58,815 bases of DNA from a bacterium (GTDB lineage Bacteria > Lernaellota > Lernaellaia > JACKCT01). This document shows, in pieces, positions 29,838 through 38,708 of this stretch. The notes under the pieces were generated by a model that had not been told where the DNA came from, did no database searches, and worked only from the letters and a program-made list of their open reading frames with translations. The stretch spans positions 1 through 58,815 of the forward strand of contig JAIOHV010000173.1 in NCBI GenBank assembly GCA_019912885.1. The letters run 5' to 3'. Position numbers and translations under genes: made by a program. The first letter of the stretch is position 1; the number at the start of each line of letters is the position of its first letter.

Positions 29838-31354
29838 TGCATCGGTGGTTGTCCCTGCCGGTCGCGGCGTTTGTCGCGGCCATGCTTTCCATCCCGGGCG
29901 CCGCGCGCGCGGATTTCGCCGCGCTGCGCGAGCAGGTCCGCGCCATGCCCATGCCGGGATTCTTGCGGATTCCTCTCGACAGGGAGCGCCACCTCGACAG
30001 CCTGGAGCGCACCGGGCGCCTTGCCGAACTCGGTGTCACGCGCGACGAGGCGTCCGTTCTGTTCGATGACGTGGTTCGAGAGGCGTGGTGGCACGAGGAA
30101 CCGGACCTGACGCGTTTTTCGCGGCGGGAGAAGGGGCAGACGGCGCCGCCCCCGGCACCGGTGCGCTACGCGGCGGAGTTCGAGGCGCAAACGCGCGTGC
30201 TGGCGCGCTGGCCGAGCGAGTTTCCCGGCTACGAGCCGACCTTTTACGGCATCGTCGAGAATCTCGCGGGCGAAGAGCCGCTGACGATCGTCGTCAAGAA
30301 CGAGACGCAGAAGAACAACGTGCTCTCCGAGCTGGCCGGCGAGGGCATTCCGACAAGCGGCGTCGATTTTCAGATCGTGAACACAAATACCGTGTGGATG
30401 CGCGATTGGGGCCCGGTGTTCATCGGGGTCGGCGCGGAGGAGACGCCCTCGATCCTGGACGTGACGTATTCGCGCTACTGGCGCGAAGCGGACGACGCGA
30501 TACCGCCGTTCTGGTCGTCGACGTACACGATGCCGCTTTACCAATCCGAGATCCTGCAAGACGGCGGGAATCTTTTGACCGACGGGCGCGGGACGTGCTT
30601 CGCGAGCACGGTGGTATTCGACAACAACCCCGGCATCACGCAGCAGCAGGTCGATCAGTTTTTCGCGGACTATCTTGGCTGCGATCAGGTGATCATGCCG
30701 GTGCCGCTGGCGAACGAAGGCACGGGGCACATCGACATGTTCCTCAAGGTCATCGACCAGACGACGGTGATGGTCGGGCAGTACGAGGACACCGGCGACG
30801 CGAATTACGCGGTGCTCGATAACGTGGCGGCGCTAGTGGCGGGCTCGCAGTCGCTCGACGGCGTGTTTTACGACGTGGTGCGCGTCCCGCAACGATCGGG
30901 CGGATGGGCCAAGGCGCTGTTTTCCGTGTTCCACACGTACACGAACGGCCTTGTGGCGGGCGATGTCGTGATGGTGCCGCAATATAACCGCTCCGAGGAC
31001 GCCACGGCGAAGGCGATCTACGAGTCGCTTTATCCGGACCGCACCGTCGTGCTCGTGGATTCGGAGAACATCATTCAGTCCGGCGGTGCGGTGCACTGCG
31101 TCACGATGGAGATGCAGGATTACGCTACGGATCCGCCGCCGCCGCCGGATGACGACGATGCGACCGACGATGATGACGCCGATGACGACGCCGGCGATGA
31201 CGATGACGCATCGGGCGACGATGACGATGTTGGAGTCGACGATGACGCCGCGGGTGACGATGACGACGGCGCGGCGGGCGATGACGATGACGTTTCCGGC
31301 GATGACGACATGGCTGATGATGACGACGACGATGAAGGCGGATGCGGGTGTTGA
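29837..31354 (+). CDS. Exported agmatine deiminase/peptidylarginine deiminase family protein with Asp-rich tail
   Basis: A 505-residue protein from ATG 29837. Residues 1-22 are a signal peptide (LSLPVAAFVAAMLSIPGAARA). The guanidino-modifying fold of PF04371 follows with all three active-site regions: NTVWMRDWGPVF (Asp, about 187), EGTGHIDMFLKV (His, about 298) and SGGAVHCVTMEMQ (Cys, about 420). Relatives hydrolyse agmatine or peptidyl-arginine to the citrulline-type product and ammonia. After residue 430 there is a PPPPP hinge and about 65 residues of DDDD/A/G blocks ending in EGGCGC. Export argues for a porphyromonad-type peptidylarginine deiminase role or use of external agmatine, not cytoplasmic polyamine synthesis. 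The tail could bind calcium or act as a surface-attachment signal; that is inference. Confidence 0.85.
   Translation: MHRWLSLPVAAFVAAMLSIPGAARADFAALREQVRAMPMPGFLRIPLDRERHLDSLERTGRLAELGVTRDEASVLFDDVVREAWWHEEPDLTRFSRREKGQTAPPPAPVRYAAEFEAQTRVLARWPSEFPGYEPTFYGIVENLAGEEPLTIVVKNETQKNNVLSELAGEGIPTSGVDFQIVNTNTVWMRDWGPVFIGVGAEETPSILDVTYSRYWREADDAIPPFWSSTYTMPLYQSEILQDGGNLLTDGRGTCFASTVVFDNNPGITQQQVDQFFADYLGCDQVIMPVPLANEGTGHIDMFLKVIDQTTVMVGQYEDTGDANYAVLDNVAALVAGSQSLDGVFYDVVRVPQRSGGWAKALFSVFHTYTNGLVAGDVVMVPQYNRSEDATAKAIYESLYPDRTVVLVDSENIIQSGGAVHCVTMEMQDYATDPPPPPDDDDATDDDDADDDAGDDDDASGDDDDVGVDDDAAGDDDDGAAGDDDDVSGDDDMADDDDDDEGGCGC
31148..31333 (+). repeat. Asp-coding low-complexity repeat (GATGAC runs) at the 3' end of the deiminase gene
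   Basis: A stretch of mainly GAT/GAC codons interrupted by short Gly/Ala/Val/Ser spacers, encoding repeated DDDDASG-type and DDDDGAAG-type blocks. It is in frame with the deiminase and prone to length change by slippage. The same acidic style occurs as a linker in the GH92 lipoprotein. Confidence 0.85.
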
Positions 31355-31365
31355 TGAGACGATGA

Positions 31366-31412
31366 GAAGTCCGAAAGTCTGAAAGCCTGGAAGTCTGGAA
31401 GTCTGGAAGGCC
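31366..31412 (+). repeat. Degenerate 8-9 bp purine-rich tandem repeat (GAAAGTCTG/GAAGTCTG)
   Basis: Five consecutive variants: GAAGTCC, GAAAGTCTG, GAAAGCCTG, GAAGTCTG twice, then GAAGG. It lies just after the deiminase stop. An inverted copy, CAGACTTTC, lies at 31544-31552, close to the nuoN end. Related GGAAGGCTGGAACG-type strings occur at 50915-50956 and, inverted, at 51262-51300. Confidence 0.6.
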
Positions 31413-31457
31413 ATCGCAAAAAGCAACGACAAATTTCAACACGAATACACAAAACGC

Positions 31458-31493
31458 ACAAAGGGCACAAAGTTTGATCTTTGTGCCCTTTGT
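31458..31493. terminator. Perfect 15-bp hairpin between convergent genes, likely bidirectional terminator
   Basis: ACAAAGGGCACAAAG (31458-31472) and its exact reverse complement (31479-31493) flank a 6-nt TTTGAT loop. The hairpin lies midway between the converging ends of the deiminase gene and the nuo operon. It lacks a long T run on either side. The surrounding stretch (about 31410-31500) is unusually AT-rich for this window and starts CAACACGAATACACAAAA, reminiscent of dispersed intergenic elements in environmental genomes. Confidence 0.6.
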
Positions 31494-31584
31494 CGTATCT
31501 CAGCCGGGAATTCGGTTGCCGCGTTTCGGTTTCAATGACCCGTCAGACTTTCAAACGTTCGGTCTATCAGCGTTCCAGTCTATT

Positions 31585-33018
31585 TCATCCCAAAGGCGAG
31601 AGCGTCGATGTGATTGCGCGGATGAGCGGAGCGGGGAAGATGCCGAACCACAAGATGACAAACGCGAGGATAGCGACGATGCCGGCGCCGAGCGCGAAAC
31701 GCGGCGCGGGGACCACTTCCTCGCCGTCGGGTGCGGCGGAGAACATCGCAACGACGACGCGCAGGTAGTAGTAGATGCCGAGCGCGCTGTTGAACGCGAG
31801 GAAGAAAACGAGCGCCCATTGCGCCGCGCCGACGCCCGCGGCCAGCACGAAATATTTGCCGAGGAAGCCGGCCGTCAGCGGAATACCCGCGAGCGAGAGC
31901 ATCGCCGCGGTCAGCGCGGTCGCGTAAAGGGGCCGCTGCCAGAATAGGCCGCGGTAATCGGAAATCGCGTCGCGATCGCGATCCGGCCCGGACGCAAGGC
32001 CGATGACGCCGAAGGCCGCGAGGTTCGTGACCACGTACGCGACGAGATAGTAGCCGCCTGCGAGCATGGCGCCTTCGCCGCCGGCGACAAACGCGACGAG
32101 CAGATAGCCCAGGTGCGCGATGGACGAATAGGCGAGAAGCCGTTTCAGGTTTTTCTGCATCAAGGCGAGCAGGTTGCCGACGAACATCGACAGCACGGCG
32201 ATGACGCCGATGCCGGCCCACAAGGTCGAGAACGCTTCCGGCCGAGCGAGCGAAAACAGGCGAAGCAGCACGGCGAACATTGCCGCCTTGGATACCGTGG
32301 CGACGTACGCGCCGACCGGCGCGGGGGCGCCTTCGTAAACGTCGGGCGCCCACATGTGGAAGGGCGCGACGGCGAGCTTGTAGCCCGCGCCCGCAAAAAT
32401 CATCGCGCCGCCGATCGTGACGGCGAGCGTCGCGCCGCCGGACAGGAATCCGCGCACGCCGGCGAATCCCATCTCGCCGGTGTCGGCGTAAATGAGCGCC
32501 ATGCCGAACAGTACGAACGCGCCGGACGCGCCCGCGACGATGAGGTATTTCACGCCCGCTTCCATCGAGAGCGGACGCTCGCGCATGTAAGCGATCATCG
32601 CGTAGAGCGCGATGGTGAGAATTTCCAGACCGAGGAATAGCGTGGCGAAGTGCGTCGCGCCGGCGAGCGTCACCGCGCCGATCGTGGCGATCGTGAGCAG
32701 GATGTGAAGCTCGTCGGGACGTTGCGTCGTTTGGGCGAGATATCCGTGAGCGAGCAGCGCGACAACGGCGCTCGCGGCGATGACAAGCGCGGCGAAGAAG
32801 ACGTAATACGCGTCGCCCGCGAAGACGCCCATCACATTTTGCGGGCTCGCCGCGGCGGCGGGGACAAGTGCGACCAGCGCCGCGAGGTGCCCGGCGATGG
32901 TGAGCCCCGCGGTCAGGCCGCCACCTTTTTTTACGAAAGCGGCGGTCATGAGGGAGCCGAGGACAGTCGCGGAAAGGATGATGATCGGCAGAAGAGTGGC
33001 GATCTGCGCGCTTGTCAC
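31585..33018 (-). CDS. nuoN: NADH-quinone oxidoreductase subunit N
   Basis: A 477-residue antiporter-like membrane subunit of complex I, last gene of the nuo operon. It has about 14 hydrophobic helices. Family signatures include FLGLEILTIALYAMIAY, EAGVKYLIVAGASGAFVLFG, APFHMWAPDVYEGAPAPVGA (proton channel helix) and KNLKRLLAYSSIAHLGYLL. It carries proton translocation in the membrane arm. Its start overlaps the nuoM stop by 4 nt. Confidence 0.96.
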   Translation of the reverse strand: MTSAQIATLLPIIILSATVLGSLMTAAFVKKGGGLTAGLTIAGHLAALVALVPAAAASPQNVMGVFAGDAYYVFFAALVIAASAVVALLAHGYLAQTTQRPDELHILLTIATIGAVTLAGATHFATLFLGLEILTIALYAMIAYMRERPLSMEAGVKYLIVAGASGAFVLFGMALIYADTGEMGFAGVRGFLSGGATLAVTIGGAMIFAGAGYKLAVAPFHMWAPDVYEGAPAPVGAYVATVSKAAMFAVLLRLFSLARPEAFSTLWAGIGVIAVLSMFVGNLLALMQKNLKRLLAYSSIAHLGYLLVAFVAGGEGAMLAGGYYLVAYVVTNLAAFGVIGLASGPDRDRDAISDYRGLFWQRPLYATALTAAMLSLAGIPLTAGFLGKYFVLAAGVGAAQWALVFFLAFNSALGIYYYLRVVVAMFSAAPDGEEVVPAPRFALGAGIVAILAFVILWFGIFPAPLIRAITSTLSPLG

Positions 33019-34511
33019 GAGAGACCTCCGGGGAGCTGGGCCGCGGCGGTGACAACGCGCGTCAGTCCTTCGAGCACGGGGTTCACCATGTCGAGCACCG
33101 GTTGCGGGTAGATGCCAAGTCCGATCAGCGGGACGATGAACGATCCGTAGATGACGGCCTCGCGAAGGCTTAGGTCCGCGAGCGCGTGCTTGTGGACGTT
33201 TGATCCGTGGAAGGCGCGTTGCACGATGAACAGGGAGTAAACGGTCGCGAAGACGATGCCGATCGCGGCGATGACCGTCCAGAACACGTTGGCCTCAAAC
33301 GCGCCGACGAGCGTGAGGAACTCGGCGACGAAATTGCCAAGCCCGGGCAGGCCAAGGGAGGCCATCGCGAAGAACATGCCGACGGCCGCGAATTTCGGGA
33401 TCGTTTCCCAGAGGCCGCCCATTTCCGAGAGACTGCGCGTGTGCAGGCGGTGCTTGAGATCGCCGACGAGAATGAACAGCGCGCCCGTCGAGAGGCCGTG
33501 GCAGATCATCTGCATCACCGCGCCTTGCAGCGCGATCTGGTTCCACGCATAGACGCCCAACAGCACGAAGCCCAGGTGGCTGACGGACGTATAGGCGACG
33601 AGGCGCTTCAGGTCGTCCTGGCAAAACGCCATGACGGCGCCGTAGATGATGCCGATGCCGCCGATGGCAAGCGCGATCGGTGCGAATTCGAGCGACGCCT
33701 CCGGGAACAGCGGCACCGCAAAGCGGATCAGGCCGTACGCGCCGGTCTTCAGCAAAAGGCCCGCGAGGATGACCGAGCCCGCGGTCGGCGCCTGCGTATG
33801 CGCGTCGGGCAGCCAGGGATGAAGCGGGAAGGCGGGGAGCTTGACGGCAAAGCCGACGAACAGCCCCAGCATCAGAAGCATCCCGGTGCGCGGCGCGAGG
33901 CTCGTGCCGAGAAGATCGAAGTAATCAAACGAGAGCGTGCCGGTCTGTGCGCGGGCCGCGAACGCGAGGCCGAGGATCGACAGCAGCATCAGAAGGCCGC
34001 CGGCCTGCGTGAAGATGAAAAACTTCACGGCCGCGTAGATGCGCTTTTCGTGCCCCCAGATTCCGATGAGGAAATACATCGGAATGAGCATCATTTCCCA
34101 GAAGAAGTAGAACAGGAACAGGTCGAGCGCAAGAAACACGCCGACGATGCCGGCGAGGATCCACATGAGGTTGAAGTGGAAAAACCCGACGCGCTCGGTG
34201 ATTTCGTTCCAGCTCGTCAGCACCGAGAGGACGCCGAGGAAGAAGGTCAGGACGATCATCGCGAGCGAAAGGCCGTCCATCGCCAGGTGAAAACTGATGC
34301 CGAACTCGGGCACCCACGCGAAACGCACATCGGACATGAACGCGCCCGGCTCGCCCGCGGGGTTGCCGAGCCAATAGCCGACCGCGACGACGAAGTTGAC
34401 AAGGAGCACCGCGAGCGAGATGTAGCGCGGCGCCTTGTCGTTCGACTTGCCGAGCGCCCACGCGGCGGCGCCGCCAAGGAATGTGCTCGCGAGGAAGTAG
34501 ACGAGAATCAT
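33015..34511 (-). CDS. nuoM: NADH-quinone oxidoreductase subunit M
   Basis: A 498-residue antiporter-like membrane subunit of complex I. Markers: LFLFYFFWEMMLIPMYFLIG, KLPAFPLHPWLPDAHTQAP (with the conserved HPWLPDAHT motif), TGAYGLIRFAVPLFPEAS and QDDLKRLVAYTSVSHLGFVL. The conserved glutamate of helix 5 is visible in FFWEMMLIP. It forms one of three proton-pumping units. It overlaps nuoL (4 nt) and nuoN (4 nt). Confidence 0.97.
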   Translation of the reverse strand: MILVYFLASTFLGGAAAWALGKSNDKAPRYISLAVLLVNFVVAVGYWLGNPAGEPGAFMSDVRFAWVPEFGISFHLAMDGLSLAMIVLTFFLGVLSVLTSWNEITERVGFFHFNLMWILAGIVGVFLALDLFLFYFFWEMMLIPMYFLIGIWGHEKRIYAAVKFFIFTQAGGLLMLLSILGLAFAARAQTGTLSFDYFDLLGTSLAPRTGMLLMLGLFVGFAVKLPAFPLHPWLPDAHTQAPTAGSVILAGLLLKTGAYGLIRFAVPLFPEASLEFAPIALAIGGIGIIYGAVMAFCQDDLKRLVAYTSVSHLGFVLLGVYAWNQIALQGAVMQMICHGLSTGALFILVGDLKHRLHTRSLSEMGGLWETIPKFAAVGMFFAMASLGLPGLGNFVAEFLTLVGAFEANVFWTVIAAIGIVFATVYSLFIVQRAFHGSNVHKHALADLSLREAVIYGSFIVPLIGLGIYPQPVLDMVNPVLEGLTRVVTAAAQLPGGLS

Positions 34512-36391
34512 AGAACCACCACGATGGCGACGAGGAGAACGGCGCCGAAGACGACACCGGAGGCGTACCAGCGCACGCGCCCGGTCTGCGTATGCCGGAT
34601 GAGGCCGTGCGCCGCGCGGGCGACGACCGCCATGCCGGAGTAGGCCGCGTCCACGAAGTCGTTGCGGTTGAATTTCGCAAAGCCCATGACCGGGCGAACG
34701 ATGAGCGCGTTGTAAACCGCGTCAAACCCCCAGCCGGAAAACCAGAAGCGGCGCAGCGTCTCACCCCAGGGTTTGGCGGCGAGTGCGGCGGGAATATCCG
34801 GGCGCTTCACCCAGAGGAAATAGGCCAGCGCGATGCCGGACAGCGAGATGACCGCGGCGACGATCTGCAGGACGAGTTCCGTGCCGACGTGATGCTCGCC
34901 GTGATGCACCGGCAGCGTCGGCTCAAGGAAGTGCGAGAAGGCGGGCACGTTGCCGAGTGTGGCGGGCAGCTCCACGAATCCGCCGACGATCGACAGCACC
35001 GCGAGGATGATGAGCGGATACGTGATGCGTTTTCCGGGCGGGTGATGCACGTGCGTCTTCTCTTCGCCGAAGAAGGCGAGGAACACGAGGCGGAAGGTGT
35101 ACACCGCCGTCATAAAGGCGCCGAACGCGCCGAGCGCATACATGACGACGTGGCCGGAGGTGAAGGCTTTATAGAGAATGAGGTCCTTGCTGTAGAAGCC
35201 CGACGACACGAGCGGGAAGCCCGCAAGCGCGGCCGAGCCGGCCAGGAACGTGAGGTAGGTCGTCTTGAGCGAGTTTTTCAGGCCACCCATCTTGCGCAGG
35301 TCCTGCTCCTCGTGAAGCGCGTGGATCACCGCGCCGGCGCCGAGGAACAGGAGCGCCTTGAAGAAGGCGTGCGTCATGAAGTGGAAGATCGAGGCCGAAA
35401 ACGCGCCGACGCCAAGCCCCAGGAACATGTAGCCGATCTGGCTGACGGTCGAATACGCAAGCACGCGCTTGATGTCCGTCTGCACGAGCGCGGTGAAGCC
35501 GGAGATCAGAAGCGTCACAAGGCCGACGATGGCGACCGCGGTCATCGCGGGCGGGGCGAGCTCGAAGATGACGTGCGTGCGGGCGATGAGATATACGCCC
35601 GCGGTGACCATCGTCGCGGCGTGGATCAGCGCGGAGACGGGCGTCGGTCCGGCCATCGCGTCGGGCAGCCACGTTTGCAGCGGCACCTGCGCGGACTTAC
35701 CGCACGCGCCCCCAAGCAGCAGCAAGGCGGCGGCGATCGCCATCGGATGGCCGACCGACCAGGTGTCGGTTGCGCGGCCCATCAATTCCTGGATGTTGAC
35801 GGTGCCAAGCGACCAGAAAAGCAGGAACAGGCCGATCGCCATCGGCGTGTCGCCGATGCGCGTGACGACAAACGCCTTGCGCGCGCAATAGCCGTTTTGC
35901 TTGTCCTTGTACCAGAACCCGATGAGCAGATAGCTGCAAAGGCCGACGCCTTCCCACCCGAGGTAGAGAAGCAGCAGATTGTCGCCGAGCACGAGGCAGA
36001 GCATCGCGAACACGAAAAGGTTCAGGTAGGACATGAAACGCGGGAAATCCGCGTCTTTTTCCATGTACTCCGTCGAGTAGATATGGATGAGCGTTCCGAC
36101 GAACGTCACCACCAGCATGAAAACGACGGAAAGCGGATCCAGATAAAACGCGAAGTCGGGCGCGAAGTTCCCGACGCTCATCCACGTCCACAACGTCTGC
36201 GTGAAGTGGTGGTCGGGCGGCGGCGAGGTCATGAACGCGATCGCGATGAGCAATGCGATGACGGCGCTCGCCGCGGCCGCGCCCACGCTGACGGCTCCGG
36301 CGGCGGCGCGCGACAGGCGTTTGCCCGCGAACGTCAGAATCAGGAAACCGACAAGGGGAAGAACCGGGACAAGCCAGAGGAGATTGAACAC
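34508..36391 (-). CDS. nuoL: NADH-quinone oxidoreductase subunit L
   Basis: A 627-residue distal antiporter-like subunit with the long C-terminal lateral helix. Markers: LLLLYLGWEGVGLCSYLLIG, KSAQVPLQTWLPDAMAGPTP, SALIHAATMVTAGVYLIAR, QTDIKRVLAYSTVSQIGYMF and FHFMTHAFFKALLFLGAGAV. All are classic ND5/NuoL motifs with the conserved Glu and Lys of the proton channel. It sits 2 nt downstream of nuoK and overlaps nuoM by 4 nt. Confidence 0.97.
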   Translation of the reverse strand: MFNLLWLVPVLPLVGFLILTFAGKRLSRAAAGAVSVGAAAASAVIALLIAIAFMTSPPPDHHFTQTLWTWMSVGNFAPDFAFYLDPLSVVFMLVVTFVGTLIHIYSTEYMEKDADFPRFMSYLNLFVFAMLCLVLGDNLLLLYLGWEGVGLCSYLLIGFWYKDKQNGYCARKAFVVTRIGDTPMAIGLFLLFWSLGTVNIQELMGRATDTWSVGHPMAIAAALLLLGGACGKSAQVPLQTWLPDAMAGPTPVSALIHAATMVTAGVYLIARTHVIFELAPPAMTAVAIVGLVTLLISGFTALVQTDIKRVLAYSTVSQIGYMFLGLGVGAFSASIFHFMTHAFFKALLFLGAGAVIHALHEEQDLRKMGGLKNSLKTTYLTFLAGSAALAGFPLVSSGFYSKDLILYKAFTSGHVVMYALGAFGAFMTAVYTFRLVFLAFFGEEKTHVHHPPGKRITYPLIILAVLSIVGGFVELPATLGNVPAFSHFLEPTLPVHHGEHHVGTELVLQIVAAVISLSGIALAYFLWVKRPDIPAALAAKPWGETLRRFWFSGWGFDAVYNALIVRPVMGFAKFNRNDFVDAAYSGMAVVARAAHGLIRHTQTGRVRWYASGVVFGAVLLVAIVVVL

Positions 36392-36393
36392 GG

Positions 36394-36702
36394 CTATTCC
36401 CTCATCTCGCTGGCCAGATCGGCGTCAAGCGACTTGTACCGGCGGTGAATCTGCAGAATGAGCGCCAGGCCGATGGAGACCTCCGCCGCGGCCATCGCCA
36501 GAATGAAGATGAACATCACCTGACCGTCGGGCTGCCCCCAGCGCGCTCCCGCGCCGACGAACGCGAGCCCCGCCGCGTTCAGCATGATCTCGACAGACAT
36601 GAGCATGAACAGGATGTTGCGCCGCGCGAGCAGGCCGATCGCGCCGAGCGCGAAGAGCATCGCGGCCAGAAGTGTGACGTGTTCGAGAGGGACGTTCGCC
36701 AT
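36394..36702 (-). CDS. nuoK: NADH-quinone oxidoreductase subunit K
   Basis: A 102-residue three-helix membrane subunit. The start ATG 36702 was chosen to match family length; a longer open frame upstream is the shadow of nuoJ. The sequence [40 protein letters not shown] (conserved membrane Glu) and [19 protein letters not shown] (second conserved Glu) is typical. It links the quinone site to the antiporter subunits. One base separates it from the nuoJ stop. Confidence 0.95.
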   Translation of the reverse strand: MANVPLEHVTLLAAMLFALGAIGLLARRNILFMLMSVEIMLNAAGLAFVGAGARWGQPDGQVMFIFILAMAAAEVSIGLALILQIHRRYKSLDADLASEMRE

Positions 36703-36703
36703 G

Positions 36704-37210
36704 TCAGCTCCCCCCCTGGGTCGGCGCGCGGCGGCCGAGGTGATACGCCCCCACCAGGCCGGCGAGAAGCAGCATCGAGGCGAGTTCGACGCCGAGCAGG
36801 TAGGTGCCGAACAGGCGGCGGCCGACATCCGCGGGTGAAATCGCGACGCCCGCGAGCGTCGAGGCGTCCTGCGTCGAAAGCAGATAGACAAGCTCGCCGA
36901 CCAGAACGACCGCGAGGATCGAGGGGCCGATCCAGGATTTCGGCGAAAGCCACTCGCGTTCCTTGCTCTCGGTGGCCTCGCCGAGGTTCAGCATCATCAC
37001 GACGAAGACGAACAGCACCATGATCGCGCCGGCGTAGACAATGACCTCGAGCGCGGCGACGAAGGGCGCGCCGAGCACGAAGAAGATCACCGCGACGGCC
37101 ATCAGCGACATGATGAGGTTCAACAACGCGTGGACCGCGCGCGTCGACGTGATGACGAAGACCGTGGCGACGAGCGCGGCGACGGCGGCGATGTAGAAGG
37201 CAAGCGTCAT
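36704..37210 (-). CDS. nuoJ: NADH-quinone oxidoreductase subunit J
   Basis: A 168-residue membrane subunit; start at ATG 37210. Markers: [20 protein letters not shown] and [20 protein letters not shown], the conserved pi-bulge helix region of ND6/NuoJ. Five helices are predicted. It is 7 nt after nuoI and 1 nt before nuoK. Confidence 0.95.
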   Translation of the reverse strand: MTLAFYIAAVAALVATVFVITSTRAVHALLNLIMSLMAVAVIFFVLGAPFVAALEVIVYAGAIMVLFVFVVMMLNLGEATESKEREWLSPKSWIGPSILAVVLVGELVYLLSTQDASTLAGVAISPADVGRRLFGTYLLGVELASMLLLAGLVGAYHLGRRAPTQGGS

Positions 37211-37217
37211 GCGGATC

Positions 37218-37733
37218 TCATGGCAAAAGGTCGCGAACGTCGATCGGCGGCTTTTCGTTTTCGGACTCGCCCTTGTCCTTGCCGCCGATCGAAAGGCCCG
37301 CGACGCGATAGAAATTGTAATCGGGGTATTTGCCGGACCCGCTGATGAGCAGGTCCTTTTTTTCGTAGACGAGGTTCGTGCGGTTGTATTCGCCAAGCTC
37401 GAAATCCGGCGTGAGCTGGATCGCGTACGTCGGGCAGGCTTCCTCGCAGTAGCCGCAGAAAATGCAGCGCGAGAAGTTGATACGGAAAAAGTCCGGGTAG
37501 CGGCGGCCGTTTTCGTCCTCGGTGGCCTGAAGCGAGATGCAATCGACGGGACAGGCGACCGCGCACAGATAACACGCGACGCACCGCTCCTCGCCGTCAG
37601 GATCGCGCGAGAGGATGATGCGCCCGCGCCAGCGCGGCGCGAGGTACGGCATCTCGTCGGGGTATTGCACGGTTTCGCGCCTGGCGAAGGCGTGCAGGAA
37701 GACGAGCCACAGCGATCTGAGGGAACTCAGCAT
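37218..37733 (-). CDS. nuoI: NADH-quinone oxidoreductase subunit I (two 4Fe-4S ferredoxin)
   Basis: A 171-residue peripheral-arm subunit carrying clusters N6a and N6b. Both ferredoxin motifs are complete: [16 protein letters not shown] and [16 protein letters not shown]. The [16 protein letters not shown] stretch before the first motif is typical. The C-terminus is charged and slightly longer than the shortest homologues. It lies 18 nt after nuoH. Confidence 0.97.
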   Translation of the reverse strand: MLSSLRSLWLVFLHAFARRETVQYPDEMPYLAPRWRGRIILSRDPDGEERCVACYLCAVACPVDCISLQATEDENGRRYPDFFRINFSRCIFCGYCEEACPTYAIQLTPDFELGEYNRTNLVYEKKDLLISGSGKYPDYNFYRVAGLSIGGKDKGESENEKPPIDVRDLLP

Positions 37734-37751
37734 CGCTTCGCTCCGGCGTGT

Positions 37752-38708
37752 TTACGACGTGGCGACAAGGATGCCTCCCGTGACGACAAGATTCAGCAAG
37801 GAGAGCGGCAGGAAGATCTTCCACGCCCAGCTCATGAGCTGGTCGTACCGCGGGCGCGGCAGCGAGCCGCGCATGAGCACGAACAGGGTGATGAAAAACA
37901 TCATCTTGAGAAAAAACCACGCGGGGCCGGGCAGGAATGCGGGCCCAAGCCACCCGCCGAAATACAGCGCGGTGACGAGCGCCGAGATCATGATGACGCC
38001 GATGTATTCGCCGACGAAAAACATGCCGAACTTCATGCCGGAGTATTCGGCGTGGAAACCGGCGACGATTTCGGACTCGGCTTCCGGCAGGTCAAAGGGC
38101 AGGCGATGCGTTTCCGCGATGCCGGCGACGAAGAAGGCCACGAAGGAAAGAACTTGTGGAATGAAGAACCAGACCTTCTTTTGCGCCTCGACGATATCGC
38201 CCAATTCGAACGAACCGGCCATCATCACCGGGCCCATGAGCGCAAGGCCCATGAACGCCTCGTAGCTCACCATTTGCGCGGCGGCGCGCATGCCTCCGAT
38301 GAGCGAATATTTGCTGTTCGATGCCCAACCGCCGAGAACGACGCTGTAAACCGCCATCGCGCTCATGGCGAGAAAAAAGAGCAGGCCTATATTCATATCG
38401 ACGATCTGCAGATTCTGGCCGAAGGGAACGATCGCCATGGACATCAACGAGCAGATGACCACAATCGCCGGCGCGACGACGAAGATTTTTTTATCGGCGA
38501 ACGGCGGGATCCAGTCTTCCTTGAAGAAAATCTTGATCATGTCCGCGACGACCTGCAAGAGGCCGAAGTAGCCGACGCGGTTCGGGCCGTAGCGATCCTG
38601 CCACAGCGCGAGAAGGCGGCGCTCCACCCAGATCAGCATGGCCGAAAGCACCATGACGACGGAGAAGATGCCGATCATGCCGGCGATACGGACGATGATG
38701 TCATTCAT
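37752..38708 (-). CDS. nuoH: NADH-quinone oxidoreductase subunit H
   Basis: A 318-residue membrane subunit forming the quinone chamber entrance. Markers: WVERRLLALWQDRYGPNRVG near the N-terminus, GGWASNSKYSLIGGMRAAAQ, SYEAFMGLALM, and AETHRLPFDLPEAESE with EYSGMKFGMFFVGEY. These are all diagnostic of ND1/NuoH. It overlaps the nuoG stop by 4 nt. Confidence 0.97.
   Translation of the reverse strand: MNDIIVRIAGMIGIFSVVMVLSAMLIWVERRLLALWQDRYGPNRVGYFGLLQVVADMIKIFFKEDWIPPFADKKIFVVAPAIVVICSLMSMAIVPFGQNLQIVDMNIGLLFFLAMSAMAVYSVVLGGWASNSKYSLIGGMRAAAQMVSYEAFMGLALMGPVMMAGSFELGDIVEAQKKVWFFIPQVLSFVAFFVAGIAETHRLPFDLPEAESEIVAGFHAEYSGMKFGMFFVGEYIGVIMISALVTALYFGGWLGPAFLPGPAWFFLKMMFFITLFVLMRGSLPRPRYDQLMSWAWKIFLPLSLLNLVVTGGILVATS

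Noticed and set aside
31148-31333. GATGAC-rich stretch as a non-coding satellite
   Set aside because: It stays in frame with the deiminase gene to its stop and encodes an Asp-block tail like linkers in other exported proteins of the window.
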